In this document: piece by piece, positions 9,488 to 18,984 of the stretch
How the letters are laid out: each line of letters begins with the position of its first letter
Position numbering within the stretch: position 1 is the stretch's first letter
NCBI RefSeq assembly: GCF_050563525.1
Contig: NZ_JBNXUN010000010.1
Coordinates: forward strand, 62,001 to 126,000
Reading direction: 5' to 3'
DNA from: Falsiroseomonas sp050563525
GTDB taxonomy: Bacteria; Pseudomonadota; Alphaproteobacteria; Acetobacterales; Acetobacteraceae
DNA: 64,000 nucleotides
Made by a program: the position numbers and the translations under genes
Notes under the pieces: generated by a model
Database searches by the model: none
What the model was told of the DNA's origin: nothing
The model's input: the letters and a program-made list of their open reading frames with translations, nothing else

Positions 9488-10780
9488 ATGAACGCGCTGT
9501 CGCGCCTGCCCATCGGCGTCGAGCCGCCCTCCGAGCGTCGCCGGCGCGGTGCGCGCAGCGGCACCTTCGGCGTGCTCGACATCGGCACCACGAAGGTGGT
9601 CTGCCTGATCGCGCGCATCGAGGGCGATGGCGACCCGCGGGTGCTCGGTTTCGGCTGGCAGCGCGGTCGAGGCGTGAAGGGTGGCTCCATCGTCGACCTG
9701 GAGGAGGCGGAGCGCGCGATCCGCGCCGCCGTCGGCCAGGCGGAGGAGATGTCGGACACGCAGTTGACCGGGGCCATCGTCAACCTGTCCTGCGGCCAGC
9801 CGACGTCGCGGCTGATGAACCTGCAATGGCCGATCAGCGGCCGCGCCGTGACGGAAGCCGACCTGCGCGCGATCCTGGCGGAAGGCCGCCGCCGTGGTGC
9901 GGAGGATGGGCGGGAGACGGTGCATGGCTCGCCGGTGTCCTTCACCGTCGATGCCACGCCCGGTGTCGAGGATCCGCGTGGCATGGTCTGCGACCAGCTC
10001 GGTGCACGGGTGCACCTGGTGGATGCCTCGCAGGCGGCGCTGCGTAACCTCGGCGCCTGTCTCGCCCGCTGCGACCTGGAGGTGGAGGAACTGGTCTCCT
10101 CCCCGCTCGCCGCTGGCCTCGCGACGCTGGTGGAGGACGAGAAGCGCATCGGCGCCACCGTCATCGACATGGGCGGCGGCACCACCTCCATCGCCGTGTT
10201 CAGCGAGGGGCAGCTGATTCATACGGCGCAGATCCCGGTCGGCGGCTGGCAGGTGACGAACGACCTGGCGCGGGTGCTTTCGACGCCGATCAATCATGCC
10301 GAGCGGCTGAAGACGCTGCATGGCGGCGCCATGGCGGCAGCGGATGACGAGCGGGAGATGCTGCCTGTGCCGCTGGTCGGAGAGGATGAGGACCACATCG
10401 CGCGCGTGCCGCGCACCATGCTGGTGAACATCATCAGGCCGCGGCTGGAGGAGACCTTCGAATTCGTGCGCGAGCGGCTGGAGCAGGCCGGCGTCGCGCG
10501 CGAGGCCGGGTCCCGCGTCGTGCTGACGGGCGGCGCGAGCCAGCTGATCGGCGCGCGGGAACTGGCGGCCCGCGTGCTGGACCGGCAGGTGCGCATCGGC
10601 CGACCGCGCGGCGTGCGTGGCCTGCCGGAGACCGCCGGCGGCCCGCCCTTCGCGGCGGCCATCGGGCTGCTGGCCTGGGGCGCCGGCGAGGGCCGGCCCC
10701 TGATCGACATCGCCCCTGGCGCCGACCGGTCGCGTGGCCGCGTGCGTCGCCTGATCGACTGGCTACGGGTGCGCGTCTGA
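9488..10780 (+). CDS. ftsA: cell division protein FtsA
   Basis: FtsA is the actin-like ATPase that tethers FtsZ to the membrane. The 430-residue product shows the phosphate-1 motif GVLDIGTTKVVCLIA (about 28-42), the SHS2 region, the phosphate-2 motif VIDMGGGTTSIAVF, and the adenosine motif VLTGGASQL. The C-terminus RGRVRRLIDWLRVRV is a basic amphipathic membrane-targeting helix, as expected. It sits 22 bases after ftsQ and about 100 bases before ftsZ. Confidence 0.96.
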   Translation: MNALSRLPIGVEPPSERRRRGARSGTFGVLDIGTTKVVCLIARIEGDGDPRVLGFGWQRGRGVKGGSIVDLEEAERAIRAAVGQAEEMSDTQLTGAIVNLSCGQPTSRLMNLQWPISGRAVTEADLRAILAEGRRRGAEDGRETVHGSPVSFTVDATPGVEDPRGMVCDQLGARVHLVDASQAALRNLGACLARCDLEVEELVSSPLAAGLATLVEDEKRIGATVIDMGGGTTSIAVFSEGQLIHTAQIPVGGWQVTNDLARVLSTPINHAERLKTLHGGAMAAADDEREMLPVPLVGEDEDHIARVPRTMLVNIIRPRLEETFEFVRERLEQAGVAREAGSRVVLTGGASQLIGARELAARVLDRQVRIGRPRGVRGLPETAGGPPFAAAIGLLAWGAGEGRPLIDIAPGADRSRGRVRRLIDWLRVRV

Positions 10781-10825
10781 CCGACGCGCAACTGATTCAC
10801 GGTGTGCGTCCGACCGACGTGCAAC
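10773..10825 (+). repeat. 20-bp direct repeat at the ftsA-ftsZ junction
   Basis: Two near-identical 20-bp copies, at 10773-10792 and 10806-10825, match at 18 of 20 positions (GCGTCYGACCGACGYGCAAC) and start 33 bases apart, about three helical turns. The first covers the ftsA stop codon; the second lies in the ftsZ leader. They could be a binding site for a division regulator or a chance duplication. No known consensus is recognised. Confidence 0.55.
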
Positions 10826-10878
10826 CCGATACCGATTTTCAACTTCCCTTGGCTGAGCTTCCAGGAAAGGCCCCGTTC

Positions 10879-12408
10879 ATGACCCTCAACCTGACGATCC
10901 CGAACCAGCAGCACACCGACTTCACGCCGCGCATCACCGTCATCGGTGTTGGCGGCGGCGGCACCAATGCCGTGAACAACATGGTTACGATGGGGCTGGA
11001 GGGCGTTGAGTTCCTGGTCGCCAACACCGATGCGCAGTCGCTCCAGCACAGCAAGGCGGATCGCCGCGTGCAGCTCGGCTCCTACCTGACGCAGGGCCTC
11101 GGCGCGGGCGCGAAGCCGGAGATCGGCCGTGGCGCGGCCGAGGAAGCGGAGACCGAATTGGCGCGCCACCTGGAAGGCAGCCACATGGTGTTCGTGACCG
11201 CCGGCATGGGCGGCGGCACCGGCACCGGCGCGGCGCCCGTCATCGCGCGCATGGCGCGCGAGCGTGGCATCCTGACGGTCGGCGTGGTGACGAAGCCCTT
11301 CGACTTCGAGGGGCCGAAGCGTCGCAAGGCCGCCGATGCCGGCATCGAGGAACTGCAGCAGTTCGTCGACACGCTGATCGTCATCCCGAACCAGAACCTG
11401 TTCAGGCTGGCGAATGAGCGCACGACCTTTGCCGAAGCGTTCCGAATGGCCGACAACGTGCTGTACATGGGCGTGCGCGGCGTGACCGACCTGATGGTCA
11501 ACCCCGGCCTGGTGAACCTCGACTTCGCCGACATCCGCACCGTGATGGCGGAGATGGGCAAGGCGATGATGGGCACCGGCGAGGCCGAGGGCGAAGGCCG
11601 CGCGGTGAAGGCCTCCGAGGAGGCGATCAGCAACCCGCTGCTGGAAGACACCTCGATGCACGGCGCGCGCGGCGTGCTGATCAACATCACCGGCGGCCTC
11701 GACATGACGCTGTTCGAGGTGGACGAGGCGGCCAACCGCATCCGCAAGGAGGTGGACGAGGACGCGAACGTGATCTTCGGATCCTCCGTCGACGAATCCA
11801 TGAATGGCCGCCTGCGGGTCTCCGTGGTCGCCACGGGCATCGACGCGCGCGACACGCGCGAGGCGGAGCGGCCGAAGCTGGTGGCGATGGGTGGCGGTGG
11901 TTCCGTGCAGGCGGTGGCCAGCGCGCCGGTGCCGCAAGCGGCCAGCCAGGGTGCGCCGCAGGGCCAGCCGATGCCGCCCTCCATGCGCGGCCCGGCCGGG
12001 TTCACGCCGCGCGTGGCCTCCGGTGGCGCGCAGCCGGCGCAGATGCGCCCGGCGCAGACCTACGCGGCACCCCAGCCGGCTCCGATGCAGGCCGCCAACG
12101 TCCAGGCGGTGCAGGCCCCGCCGAGCGAGGCACCGGTCAGCATGCAGCAGCCCGCCGAGGCGTCGCTCCGCGCCCCGGCCGGAACCCGCCAAGCGGCGCC
12201 GATGCCGCCGGTTCAGTCCGGTGGCTTCAAGAACCTGTTCCTCCAGGCGACGGGACTACGGCGCCGCGACGTGGACGCGCCGGCGCCCCAGGCCGCACAG
12301 CCCGTGCGGCAGGAGCCGCAGGCGGCACCGCGCCCGGTGGCCGCGCCGACGCAGCAGGACGAGATGGGCCTGGACATTCCGACCTTCCTGCGCCGGCAGA
12401 GCAACTGA
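10879..12408 (+). CDS. ftsZ: cell division protein FtsZ
   Basis: FtsZ is the tubulin-like GTPase that forms the Z ring. The 509-residue product has the GTPase core at about 15-330, with GGGGTNAVNN (25-34), the signature GMGGGTGTGAAP near 110, and NLDFADIRTVM. A long Gln/Pro/Ala-rich linker (about 335-490) follows. The C-terminal peptide DIPTFLRRQ (499-507) is the docking site for FtsA and other partners. The ATG chosen has a good ribosome site, AGGAAAGG, at 10862-10869. An upstream GTG at 10804 would add 25 residues without family support. Confidence 0.97.
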   Translation: MTLNLTIPNQQHTDFTPRITVIGVGGGGTNAVNNMVTMGLEGVEFLVANTDAQSLQHSKADRRVQLGSYLTQGLGAGAKPEIGRGAAEEAETELARHLEGSHMVFVTAGMGGGTGTGAAPVIARMARERGILTVGVVTKPFDFEGPKRRKAADAGIEELQQFVDTLIVIPNQNLFRLANERTTFAEAFRMADNVLYMGVRGVTDLMVNPGLVNLDFADIRTVMAEMGKAMMGTGEAEGEGRAVKASEEAISNPLLEDTSMHGARGVLINITGGLDMTLFEVDEAANRIRKEVDEDANVIFGSSVDESMNGRLRVSVVATGIDARDTREAERPKLVAMGGGGSVQAVASAPVPQAASQGAPQGQPMPPSMRGPAGFTPRVASGGAQPAQMRPAQTYAAPQPAPMQAANVQAVQAPPSEAPVSMQQPAEASLRAPAGTRQAAPMPPVQSGGFKNLFLQATGLRRRDVDAPAPQAAQPVRQEPQAAPRPVAAPTQQDEMGLDIPTFLRRQSN

Positions 12409-12517
12409 GGCGCACCCTCTGCGATTGGGGCAGAATTGCGGCGTTGCTGCGCCGCAAAAATCGTTCATTTTCAGTGGGTTCTGACGTAATACGGAGAAAC
12501 AACGCTTGAATGGTGTT

Positions 12518-12567
12518 TCCCGGGTGGTGGTGGCATCAACCACTCGGGACGCCGGGTCTGGCGTCCC
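12518..12567 (+). promoter_or_regulatory. two mutually exclusive hairpins in the ftsZ-lpxC spacer
   Basis: The 268-base spacer between ftsZ and lpxC contains two stems that share bases. Stem A pairs 12518-12528 with 12539-12549 (11 bp with one G-T pair). Stem B pairs 12546-12553 with 12560-12567 (8 perfect bp, 6-base loop). They share 12546-12549, so only one can form. There is no T-run after stem B. It may be an attenuator-like or RNA-stability structure. The role is inferred. Confidence 0.4.
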
Positions 12568-12676
12568 TCCCAGATCGGCCCATCCCGGCCGGCAGCGGGT
12601 TTCTAGGGCACGTCCCTGAGGTTCGGCCGCCTGGTGCGGCCGCGGCACAGGGCGGGGTCAGGGGCGCGAGCAAGCT

Positions 12677-13624
12677 ATGGACGGTTTCCTTCCTGTCGAT
12701 CTGAGACGGCGCAAGACGTTGAAGACCGTGATCGGCTGCGTCGGCGTCGGCCTGCACAGTGGCCGCCGCGTCTCGCTGACCCTGCGCCCGGCCCCCGCCG
12801 GCACCGGCATCCTGTTTCGCCGCAGCGACCTCGGCATTGATATTCCCGCCCGCTTCGACCGCGTTGTCGATACCCGCCTTTGCACCGCCTTGGTTGCCGA
12901 AGGGGCGCCGCAGGCGCGCATCGGCACGGTGGAGCATGTGATGGCGGCACTCGCCGGCACCGGTGTCACCGACGCGATCGTCGAGCTGGATGGGCCGGAA
13001 GTGCCGATCCTGGACGGCTCCGCCGCGCCCTTCGTGTTCCTGATCGACTGCGCCGGCACCGTCGGCCTGGACGTGGCCGCCCCGGTGATCGAGGTCCTGG
13101 CCCGCGTGCGGGTGGAGGAAGGCGACGCCTTCGCCGAATTGCAGCCGGCCTCCCTGCCCGGCTTCGAGGCGTCGCTGGCGATCGATTTCCCGTCCACTGC
13201 CATCGGCCAGCAGTCGGTCAATCTGCGCCTCAGCCCGGGCAGCTTCCGTGCCGAACTCGCGGATTCGCGCACCTTCACCCTGGCCGAGGACATCGCGCGG
13301 CTGCGCGCCGCCGGCCTGGCGCAGGGCGGCAGCCTGGACAACGCCATCGTGGTCGACGGCCCGCTGGTGCTGAACCCCGGCGGGCTGCGGCGGCCGGATG
13401 AATTCGTGCGGCACAAGATGCTGGACGTGGTGGGCGACCTGGCCCTGGCCGGCGCGGCTTTGTCCGCCCGGTTCGTCGGCAACCGCTCCGGCCACGCGCT
13501 GAACAACAAGGTGCTGCGCGCCCTGTTCGCGGACCACCGCGCCTGGCGCCTGGTGGATGGCGAGGTGCCGATGGACGGCGTCACCACCCGCCTGCCGGCC
13601 GCCGCCGCGCCGGCTATGGCTTAG
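12677..13624 (+). CDS. lpxC: UDP-3-O-acyl-N-acetylglucosamine deacetylase
   Basis: LpxC is the zinc deacetylase that commits UDP-acyl-GlcNAc to lipid A. The 315-residue product has GVGLHSGRRVSLTL (about 23-36), the zinc ligand His87 in TVEHVMAAL, LDGSAAPFVFLI, and HKMLDVVGDLAL, which carries the remaining His/Asp zinc ligands. Its position after ftsZ is the normal end of many proteobacterial dcw clusters. The start is the ATG at the beginning of the family-conserved N-terminus. Confidence 0.96.
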   Translation: MDGFLPVDLRRRKTLKTVIGCVGVGLHSGRRVSLTLRPAPAGTGILFRRSDLGIDIPARFDRVVDTRLCTALVAEGAPQARIGTVEHVMAALAGTGVTDAIVELDGPEVPILDGSAAPFVFLIDCAGTVGLDVAAPVIEVLARVRVEEGDAFAELQPASLPGFEASLAIDFPSTAIGQQSVNLRLSPGSFRAELADSRTFTLAEDIARLRAAGLAQGGSLDNAIVVDGPLVLNPGGLRRPDEFVRHKMLDVVGDLALAGAALSARFVGNRSGHALNNKVLRALFADHRAWRLVDGEVPMDGVTTRLPAAAAPAMA

Positions 13625-13775
13625 ACGCCGTCCCGGCGATGGCCTGAACGCGAAGCTGGGTTCCGCTGCCCGGTGAAGTGACAGCGTGGCGCCGATGGCC
13701 TAGGACTGGCGGAGACACACGGCGGCGAACCGCGCCTTGCCGTGACCATGCCGCGGCATGGTATAGGGAAGCCCC

Positions 13776-14624
13776 ATGCCGGACCGGTGCGCGATGCTTC
13801 GACGCCTTCTGCCCTTGATCCTCATCCTGCCCATCGCCGCCTGCACGGCTTGGGACGGGCGCATGAACACGCTGGGGGCCACGGCCGGCGCCACCGGGCA
13901 GGACACCTCGCCCGAGGCGCTGTATGCGCGCGGGATGGAGGCGCTGGAGGCACAGCGCTATGCCGCCGCGGTGACGGCCTTCGACACGGTGGAGCGCGAG
14001 CACCCCTATTCTGCCTTCGCCACCAACGCGAAGCTGATGTCCGCCTATTCTGAATATATGCGGAACCGGTACACGGAGGCCCTCGGCGCGCTGGACCGCT
14101 TCATCCAGCTGCACCCGGCGCATCGCGACATTGCCTATGCCTACTACCTGCGCGCGCTGTCCTACTATGAACAGATCAACGACACGCAGCGCGACCAGCG
14201 TTCGACCGAACAGGCGATGGCGGCGCTGCAGGACGTGGCGAATCGTTTCCCGAACACGCCCTATGCGCGCGACGCCCGGCTGAAGATGGACCTGGCCCGC
14301 GACCACCTGGCGGGGCGCGAGATGACGATCGGGCGCTTCTACCAGACCCGGCGCCTGCACACGGCCGCGATCGGCCGGTTCCGCCGCGTGATCGATGAGT
14401 ACCAGACCACCAACCACGTCCCCGAGGCGCTCCACCGGCTGACGGAGCTGTACCTGACGCTCGGCCTGGTGGATGAGGCGCGGCGCACCGCCGCCGTGCT
14501 CGGCCACAACTACCCGGGCAGCCCCTGGTACCAGGACAGCTACGCGCTGCTGGTCGAGGGCGCGGAGGGTTCCGAGCCGAACCGGCCCGGCCTGGTCCGG
14601 CGCGTCGTAGGCTCCATCTTCTGA
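13776..14624 (+). CDS. bamD: outer-membrane assembly lipoprotein BamD
   Basis: BamD is a lipoprotein of the BAM complex that inserts beta-barrel proteins into the outer membrane. The 282-residue product has a lipoprotein signal with lipobox PIAAC (Cys23) and then TPR-like repeats, including the family blocks SPEALYARGMEALEAQRY and YAYYLRALSYYEQI. A start at the internal Met7 would give a more usual signal-peptide length. It is often found between lpxC and recN, as here. Confidence 0.93.
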   Translation: MPDRCAMLRRLLPLILILPIAACTAWDGRMNTLGATAGATGQDTSPEALYARGMEALEAQRYAAAVTAFDTVEREHPYSAFATNAKLMSAYSEYMRNRYTEALGALDRFIQLHPAHRDIAYAYYLRALSYYEQINDTQRDQRSTEQAMAALQDVANRFPNTPYARDARLKMDLARDHLAGREMTIGRFYQTRRLHTAAIGRFRRVIDEYQTTNHVPEALHRLTELYLTLGLVDEARRTAAVLGHNYPGSPWYQDSYALLVEGAEGSEPNRPGLVRRVVGSIF

Positions 14625-14646
14625 GCGACAGGGGCTGGTTGGCGCC

Positions 14647-16326
14647 ATGCTGACCTCGCTCGCCATCCGCGACGTCGTGCTGATCGAGCGCCTGGACCTG
14701 GGCTTCGGCCCTGGCCTCACGGTGCTGACCGGCGAGACGGGCGCGGGCAAATCCATCCTTCTGGACAGCCTGGGGCTGGCGCTCGGCGCGCGCGCGGAAA
14801 GCGGGCTGGTACGGTCCGGTCAGTCCCAGGCCAGTGTCGCCGCGGCCTTCGCGCCGGTGGATGCACATCCTGCGCGGGCACTGCTGTCCGAACAGGGGAT
14901 CGAGGCGGAGGACGAGATCGTGCTGCGGCGGATCGTCACCGCCGACGGCCGATCCCGCGCCTTCGTCAATGACCAGCCGGTGGGGCTGGCGTTGCTGCGC
15001 CGGCTGGGCGCGCTGCTGGTCGAGGTGCAGGGGCAGCATGACCAGGTCGGGCTGACCGATTCGACGAACCATGCCGGGCTGCTCGATGCCTCGGGCGGGC
15101 TCGAGGCGCTGCGCAATGCCTCGGCGCTGGCGCACCGGGCCTGGCGGGAGGCGGAGCGCGCTCTGGCGGAGGCGCGGGAGCGCATCGCGGCGGCGCAGCG
15201 GGACGAGGAATTTTTGCGCCACGCGGTGGCGGAGCTGGAAACACTCGCCCCGGCCGAGGGGGAGGAGGACGATCTGGCGGCGGAGCGCCAGCGCCTGCAA
15301 CAGGGCGAGCGGCGTGGCGAGGCGATCTCGGAGGCGCTCTCCAGCCTGCAACCACGGGACCGGCGCAGCGCCCATCCCGGCAATGCGCTGCGTGGTGCGG
15401 CGCGGGCGCTGGAGCGGCTGCCGGCCCCGAACACCGACGCGGAACCGGCGCTGGAAGCCATCGGCCGGGCGCTGGATGCGCTGGCGGAGGCCGAAACGGC
15501 GCTGGAGCGCCTGGTGCAGGACGCGGCACCCGATCCGCGCCGGCTGGAACATGTCGAGGAACGGCTCTTCGGCCTTCGCGCGGCGGCGCGAAAGCACATG
15601 GTGCCGGTGGTGGAACTGCCGAGCCTGCTGGCGCAGCTGAAGGACCGGCTGGCGGCGCTGGATGCCGGAACCGGCCAGGTGGCGGCGGCCGAGAAGCGGC
15701 TGGCGGAAACCCGTGCGGCCTATCTGGCCGCGTCGGGCAGGCTGACGGAGGCGCGGCGGGAGGCGGCGCAGAAGCTGGAGAAGTCGCTGGCGCGCGAATT
15801 GCCGCCGCTGAAGCTGGACCGGGCGCGGCTGGTGGTGGAGGTGGCGGCGAAGCCGGAGGCGGCCTGGGGGCCGGAGGGGGTGGACCGCGTCACCTTCCTG
15901 GTCTCCACCAACCCTGGCCAGGCGCCGGGCGCGCTGGACAAGGTCGCCTCGGGCGGCGAGTTGTCGCGGTTGATGCTGGCGCTGAAGGTGGTGCTGGCGC
16001 GCGGCTCCCCGGTGCCGACCCTGGTGTTCGACGAGGTGGATAGCGGCGTCGGCGGAGCCACGGCGGCGGCGGTCGGCGAACGCCTGCTGCGGGTGGCGGA
16101 GCGCCTGCAGGTGCTGGTGGTGACGCATTCGCCACAGGTCGCGGCGCGCGGCAGCCGCCACCTGTCGGTTGCCAAGCAGGTGAAGGCCGGGCGGGCGGAG
16201 ACGCGCGTGACGCCGCTGGATGCGCCGCAGCGGCGGGAGGAGATCGCGCGGATGCTGGCCGGGGAGACGGTGACGGAGGCGGCGCGGATGGCGGCAGACA
16301 GCCTGCTCGCGGGCGGGCTGCTGTGA
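14647..16326 (+). CDS. recN: DNA repair protein RecN
   Basis: RecN is an SMC-like ATPase for double-strand break repair. The 559-residue product is full length, with Walker A GETGAGKS at about 29-36, a long central coiled coil (about 150-370), the ABC signature SGGELSRLMLALK, and Walker B DEVDSGVGG near 462-470. It starts 22 bases after bamD. The end overlaps the following acetyltransferase by 4 bases. Confidence 0.95.
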   Translation: MLTSLAIRDVVLIERLDLGFGPGLTVLTGETGAGKSILLDSLGLALGARAESGLVRSGQSQASVAAAFAPVDAHPARALLSEQGIEAEDEIVLRRIVTADGRSRAFVNDQPVGLALLRRLGALLVEVQGQHDQVGLTDSTNHAGLLDASGGLEALRNASALAHRAWREAERALAEARERIAAAQRDEEFLRHAVAELETLAPAEGEEDDLAAERQRLQQGERRGEAISEALSSLQPRDRRSAHPGNALRGAARALERLPAPNTDAEPALEAIGRALDALAEAETALERLVQDAAPDPRRLEHVEERLFGLRAAARKHMVPVVELPSLLAQLKDRLAALDAGTGQVAAAEKRLAETRAAYLAASGRLTEARREAAQKLEKSLARELPPLKLDRARLVVEVAAKPEAAWGPEGVDRVTFLVSTNPGQAPGALDKVASGGELSRLMLALKVVLARGSPVPTLVFDEVDSGVGGATAAAVGERLLRVAERLQVLVVTHSPQVAARGSRHLSVAKQVKAGRAETRVTPLDAPQRREEIARMLAGETVTEAARMAADSLLAGGLL

Positions 16327-16781
16327 TCCGGGAGGCGATTGCGGCAGATGCCGAGGTCTTTGCCGCCTTGCTGCGGGGGCTGAATGACGAACCCGGGCTG
16401 CGGCCGGAGCTGATCACGCCGGACAGCGTGGCGCGCGACCTGATCTGCGACCCGCGCGCCCTGGTCCTGGTGGCGGAGGAGGCCGGAAGCCTGGTTGGGC
16501 TGGCGGTGGCGCATCCGACCTATGACAGTGGCCGCAGCCGCTGGAGCCTCTGGCTCAACGACCTGTATGTGGCACCCCAGGCCCGCCGGCGTGGCCTGGG
16601 GCGGGCGCTGGTGGGCGGCGTCGCGGCGGCGGCCAGGCGGCAGGGCATGGCTTGCATCTGGTGGAACGCCGATGAGGGCGACACGCTGGCGCTGCACTTC
16701 CATCGCAGCCTGGGGGCGGAGGAGGCGGTGGTCTCGGATTTCCTGCTGGAAGGCACCGCCTTCGAGGCGCTGGCCTCATGA
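16323..16781 (+). CDS. GNAT family N-acetyltransferase
   Basis: This is a 152-residue acetyl-CoA-dependent acetyltransferase of unknown substrate. The GNAT core is visible: the beta4 strand WLNDLYVAPQARRRGLG, with the acetyl-CoA pyrophosphate loop RRRGLGRALVGG (about 94-105), and a C-terminal LHFHRSLGAEEA segment. The GTG start overlaps the recN stop, and its end overlaps ligA by 4 bases, so it is coupled to two DNA-maintenance genes. A functional link is only inferred. Confidence 0.85.
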   Translation: MIREAIAADAEVFAALLRGLNDEPGLRPELITPDSVARDLICDPRALVLVAEEAGSLVGLAVAHPTYDSGRSRWSLWLNDLYVAPQARRRGLGRALVGGVAAAARRQGMACIWWNADEGDTLALHFHRSLGAEEAVVSDFLLEGTAFEALAS

Positions 16782-18910
16782 GGGAACGACCGGTCGAACA
16801 GTTGACGGAGGCGGAGGCGGCGGCGGAACTCGCGGCGCTCGCTGCCGAGATCGCGCATCACGACGTGCTGTATCACCGCGAGGACGCGCCGGAGATCAGC
16901 GACGCGGCCTATGACGCGCTGGTCCGCCGCAACCGCGCCATCGAGGCCCGCTTCCCGGAGTTGATCCGCGACGACAGCCCAAGCCGGAAGGTCGGCGCCG
17001 ATACCGCCGAGGGCTTTGCGAAGCTGCGGCATGGCGTGCCGATGCTGTCGCTCGACAATGCCTTTGCCGATGCCGACTTCCTGGAATTCACCGCCTCCGT
17101 CCGCCGCTTCCTGCGGCTGGAAGCGGAGGAGAAACTGGTCTTCGTCGGGGAGCCGAAGATCGACGGGCTGTCGATCAACCTGCTGTACGAGAACGGCGCC
17201 TTCACCCGCGGCGCGACGCGCGGCGACGGGGCGGAGGGCGAGGATGTCACCCGCAATCTGCTGACCCTGTCCGACCTGCCGCGCAAGCTGCGCGCCCCCT
17301 TCCCCGCCCGCATCGAGATCCGCGGCGAGGTCTTCATGGAGAAGGCCGATTTCCTCGCCTTCCGCGACCAGCAGGCGCGCGCGCTGGCAGAGCGGGAGGA
17401 GAGGCGGGAGCGTGGCGAGAAGCTCGGCCCGGCCCTTGTCGTGCCGGTCAATCCGCGCAATGCGGCGGCGGGATCGCTGCGGCAGCTCGATGCATCCATC
17501 ACGGCGCAGCGGCCGTTGAAGCTGTTCGCCTATGCCATGGGCGAGGCGAGCGAGGCGCCGGCCGAAACCCATTCCGGCTGGCTGGATCGGTTGCGCGGCT
17601 GGGGCTTCCGGGTGAACCCGGCCTCCGAGATCCTGCCGGACGAGGATGCGGCGCTGGGGTTCCAGAAGCGGATGGCGGAAGGGCGCGCGGCGCTCAGCTA
17701 CGACATCGACGGCGTGGTCTACAAGCTGGACCGGCTGGACTGGCAGAAGCGCCTGGGCTTCGTCGGCCGGGCGCCGCGCTGGGCGATCGCCTGGAAATTC
17801 CCGGCCGAACAGGCGACGACGGTGCTGCTGGACATCGAGATCCAGGTCGGCCGCACCGGCGCGCTGACGCCGCGGGCGGTGATGCAGCCGGTCAGCGTCG
17901 GCGGCGTCATGGTCAGCCACGCGACGCTGCACAACGAGGACGAGATCACCCGCAAGGATGTGCGGATCGGCGACACGGTGGTGCTGCAACGGGCCGGCGA
18001 CGTGATCCCGCAGATCGTCTCCGTGGTGCTGGACAAGCGGCCTGAGGGCGCCGCGCCCTACGTCTTCCCGGATCGCTGCCCGGCCTGCGGCAGCCACGCC
18101 ATCCGCCCGAACGGGGAGGTGGTGAAGCGCTGCACCGGCGGCCTGATCTGCCCGGCGCAGACGGTGGAACGGCTGATCCACTTCGCCCGCCGCAACGCCA
18201 TGGATATCGAGGGGCTGGGCGAGGAGAATGTCCAGGCGCTGTTCAATGGCGGCCTGGTGAAGACGCCCGCCGACATCTTCCGCCTCAAGGACCACGCCGA
18301 GGTTATTCGCGGCTGGGAAGGCTGGGGCGCGAAATCCGGCAAGCGCCTGTCCAACCTGCTGGCGGCCATCGAGGCGCGGCGGCGCGTGCCGCTGGAACGC
18401 TTCATCTTCGCGCTCGGCATCCGGCGGATCGGCGAGGCGAACGCGAAGCTGCTGGCACGGCACTACCATTCCTTCGCAGAATGGCGGGAGAAGATGCAGG
18501 CGGCGACGGTGGTGGGGTCCGAGGCGCGGGAGGAGTTGGGCTCGATCCAGGGCATCGGACCGGCCATCGCGACCGAGCTCGCCGAGTTCTTCGCCGAAGC
18601 GGGCAACCGTGCCGCGCTGGACGACCTGGCGCGCGAGGTGACGCCGGAGGATGCGGCGCAAAGCGCCGCCGCCGACAGCGCCTTCGCCCAGAAGTCCATC
18701 GTCTTCACCGGGACGCTCGGGACCATGTCCCGCGACGAGGCGGAGGCGCAGGCGGAACGGCTTGGCGCCAAGGTGACGAAAAGCGTCTCGAAGAAGACGG
18801 ACTTCGTGGTGGTTGGCACCGATGCCGGCAGCAAGGCGAAGAAGGCGGCGGAACTCGGGCTGCGGGTGCTGACCGAGGCCGAGTGGCGGGAGCTGGCAGG
18901 GCTCGGCTGA
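16778..18910 (+). CDS. ligA: NAD-dependent DNA ligase
   Basis: LigA seals nicks during replication and repair. The 710-residue product has every domain: the Ia domain with the YxxD-type N-terminus (AAYDALVRRN), the adenylation motif KIDG with Lys127, and the OB fold. A four-Cys zinc finger (CPACGSH and CTGGLICP), the helix-hairpin-helix region, and a C-terminal BRCT domain (about 630-705) starting SIVFTGTLGTM follow. The ATG overlaps the GNAT stop as ATGA. Confidence 0.97.
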   Translation: MRERPVEQLTEAEAAAELAALAAEIAHHDVLYHREDAPEISDAAYDALVRRNRAIEARFPELIRDDSPSRKVGADTAEGFAKLRHGVPMLSLDNAFADADFLEFTASVRRFLRLEAEEKLVFVGEPKIDGLSINLLYENGAFTRGATRGDGAEGEDVTRNLLTLSDLPRKLRAPFPARIEIRGEVFMEKADFLAFRDQQARALAEREERRERGEKLGPALVVPVNPRNAAAGSLRQLDASITAQRPLKLFAYAMGEASEAPAETHSGWLDRLRGWGFRVNPASEILPDEDAALGFQKRMAEGRAALSYDIDGVVYKLDRLDWQKRLGFVGRAPRWAIAWKFPAEQATTVLLDIEIQVGRTGALTPRAVMQPVSVGGVMVSHATLHNEDEITRKDVRIGDTVVLQRAGDVIPQIVSVVLDKRPEGAAPYVFPDRCPACGSHAIRPNGEVVKRCTGGLICPAQTVERLIHFARRNAMDIEGLGEENVQALFNGGLVKTPADIFRLKDHAEVIRGWEGWGAKSGKRLSNLLAAIEARRRVPLERFIFALGIRRIGEANAKLLARHYHSFAEWREKMQAATVVGSEAREELGSIQGIGPAIATELAEFFAEAGNRAALDDLAREVTPEDAAQSAAADSAFAQKSIVFTGTLGTMSRDEAEAQAERLGAKVTKSVSKKTDFVVVGTDAGSKAKKAAELGLRVLTEAEWRELAGLG

Positions 18911-18984
18911 GCATCAGCGCCGCTGATCCGGCGCATCATCGCAATTCGTTTCCGACCGTAGGGCGCACGGCGCAGGCTGCCGCC

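Noticed and set aside
8467..10396. Two very long minus-strand frames over ftsQ and ftsA.
   Set aside because: Both are opposite well-supported division genes and have no recognisable family.
12546..12567. Rho-independent terminator after ftsZ.
   Set aside because: The stem is good but there is no T-run; a regulatory hairpin is a safer label.
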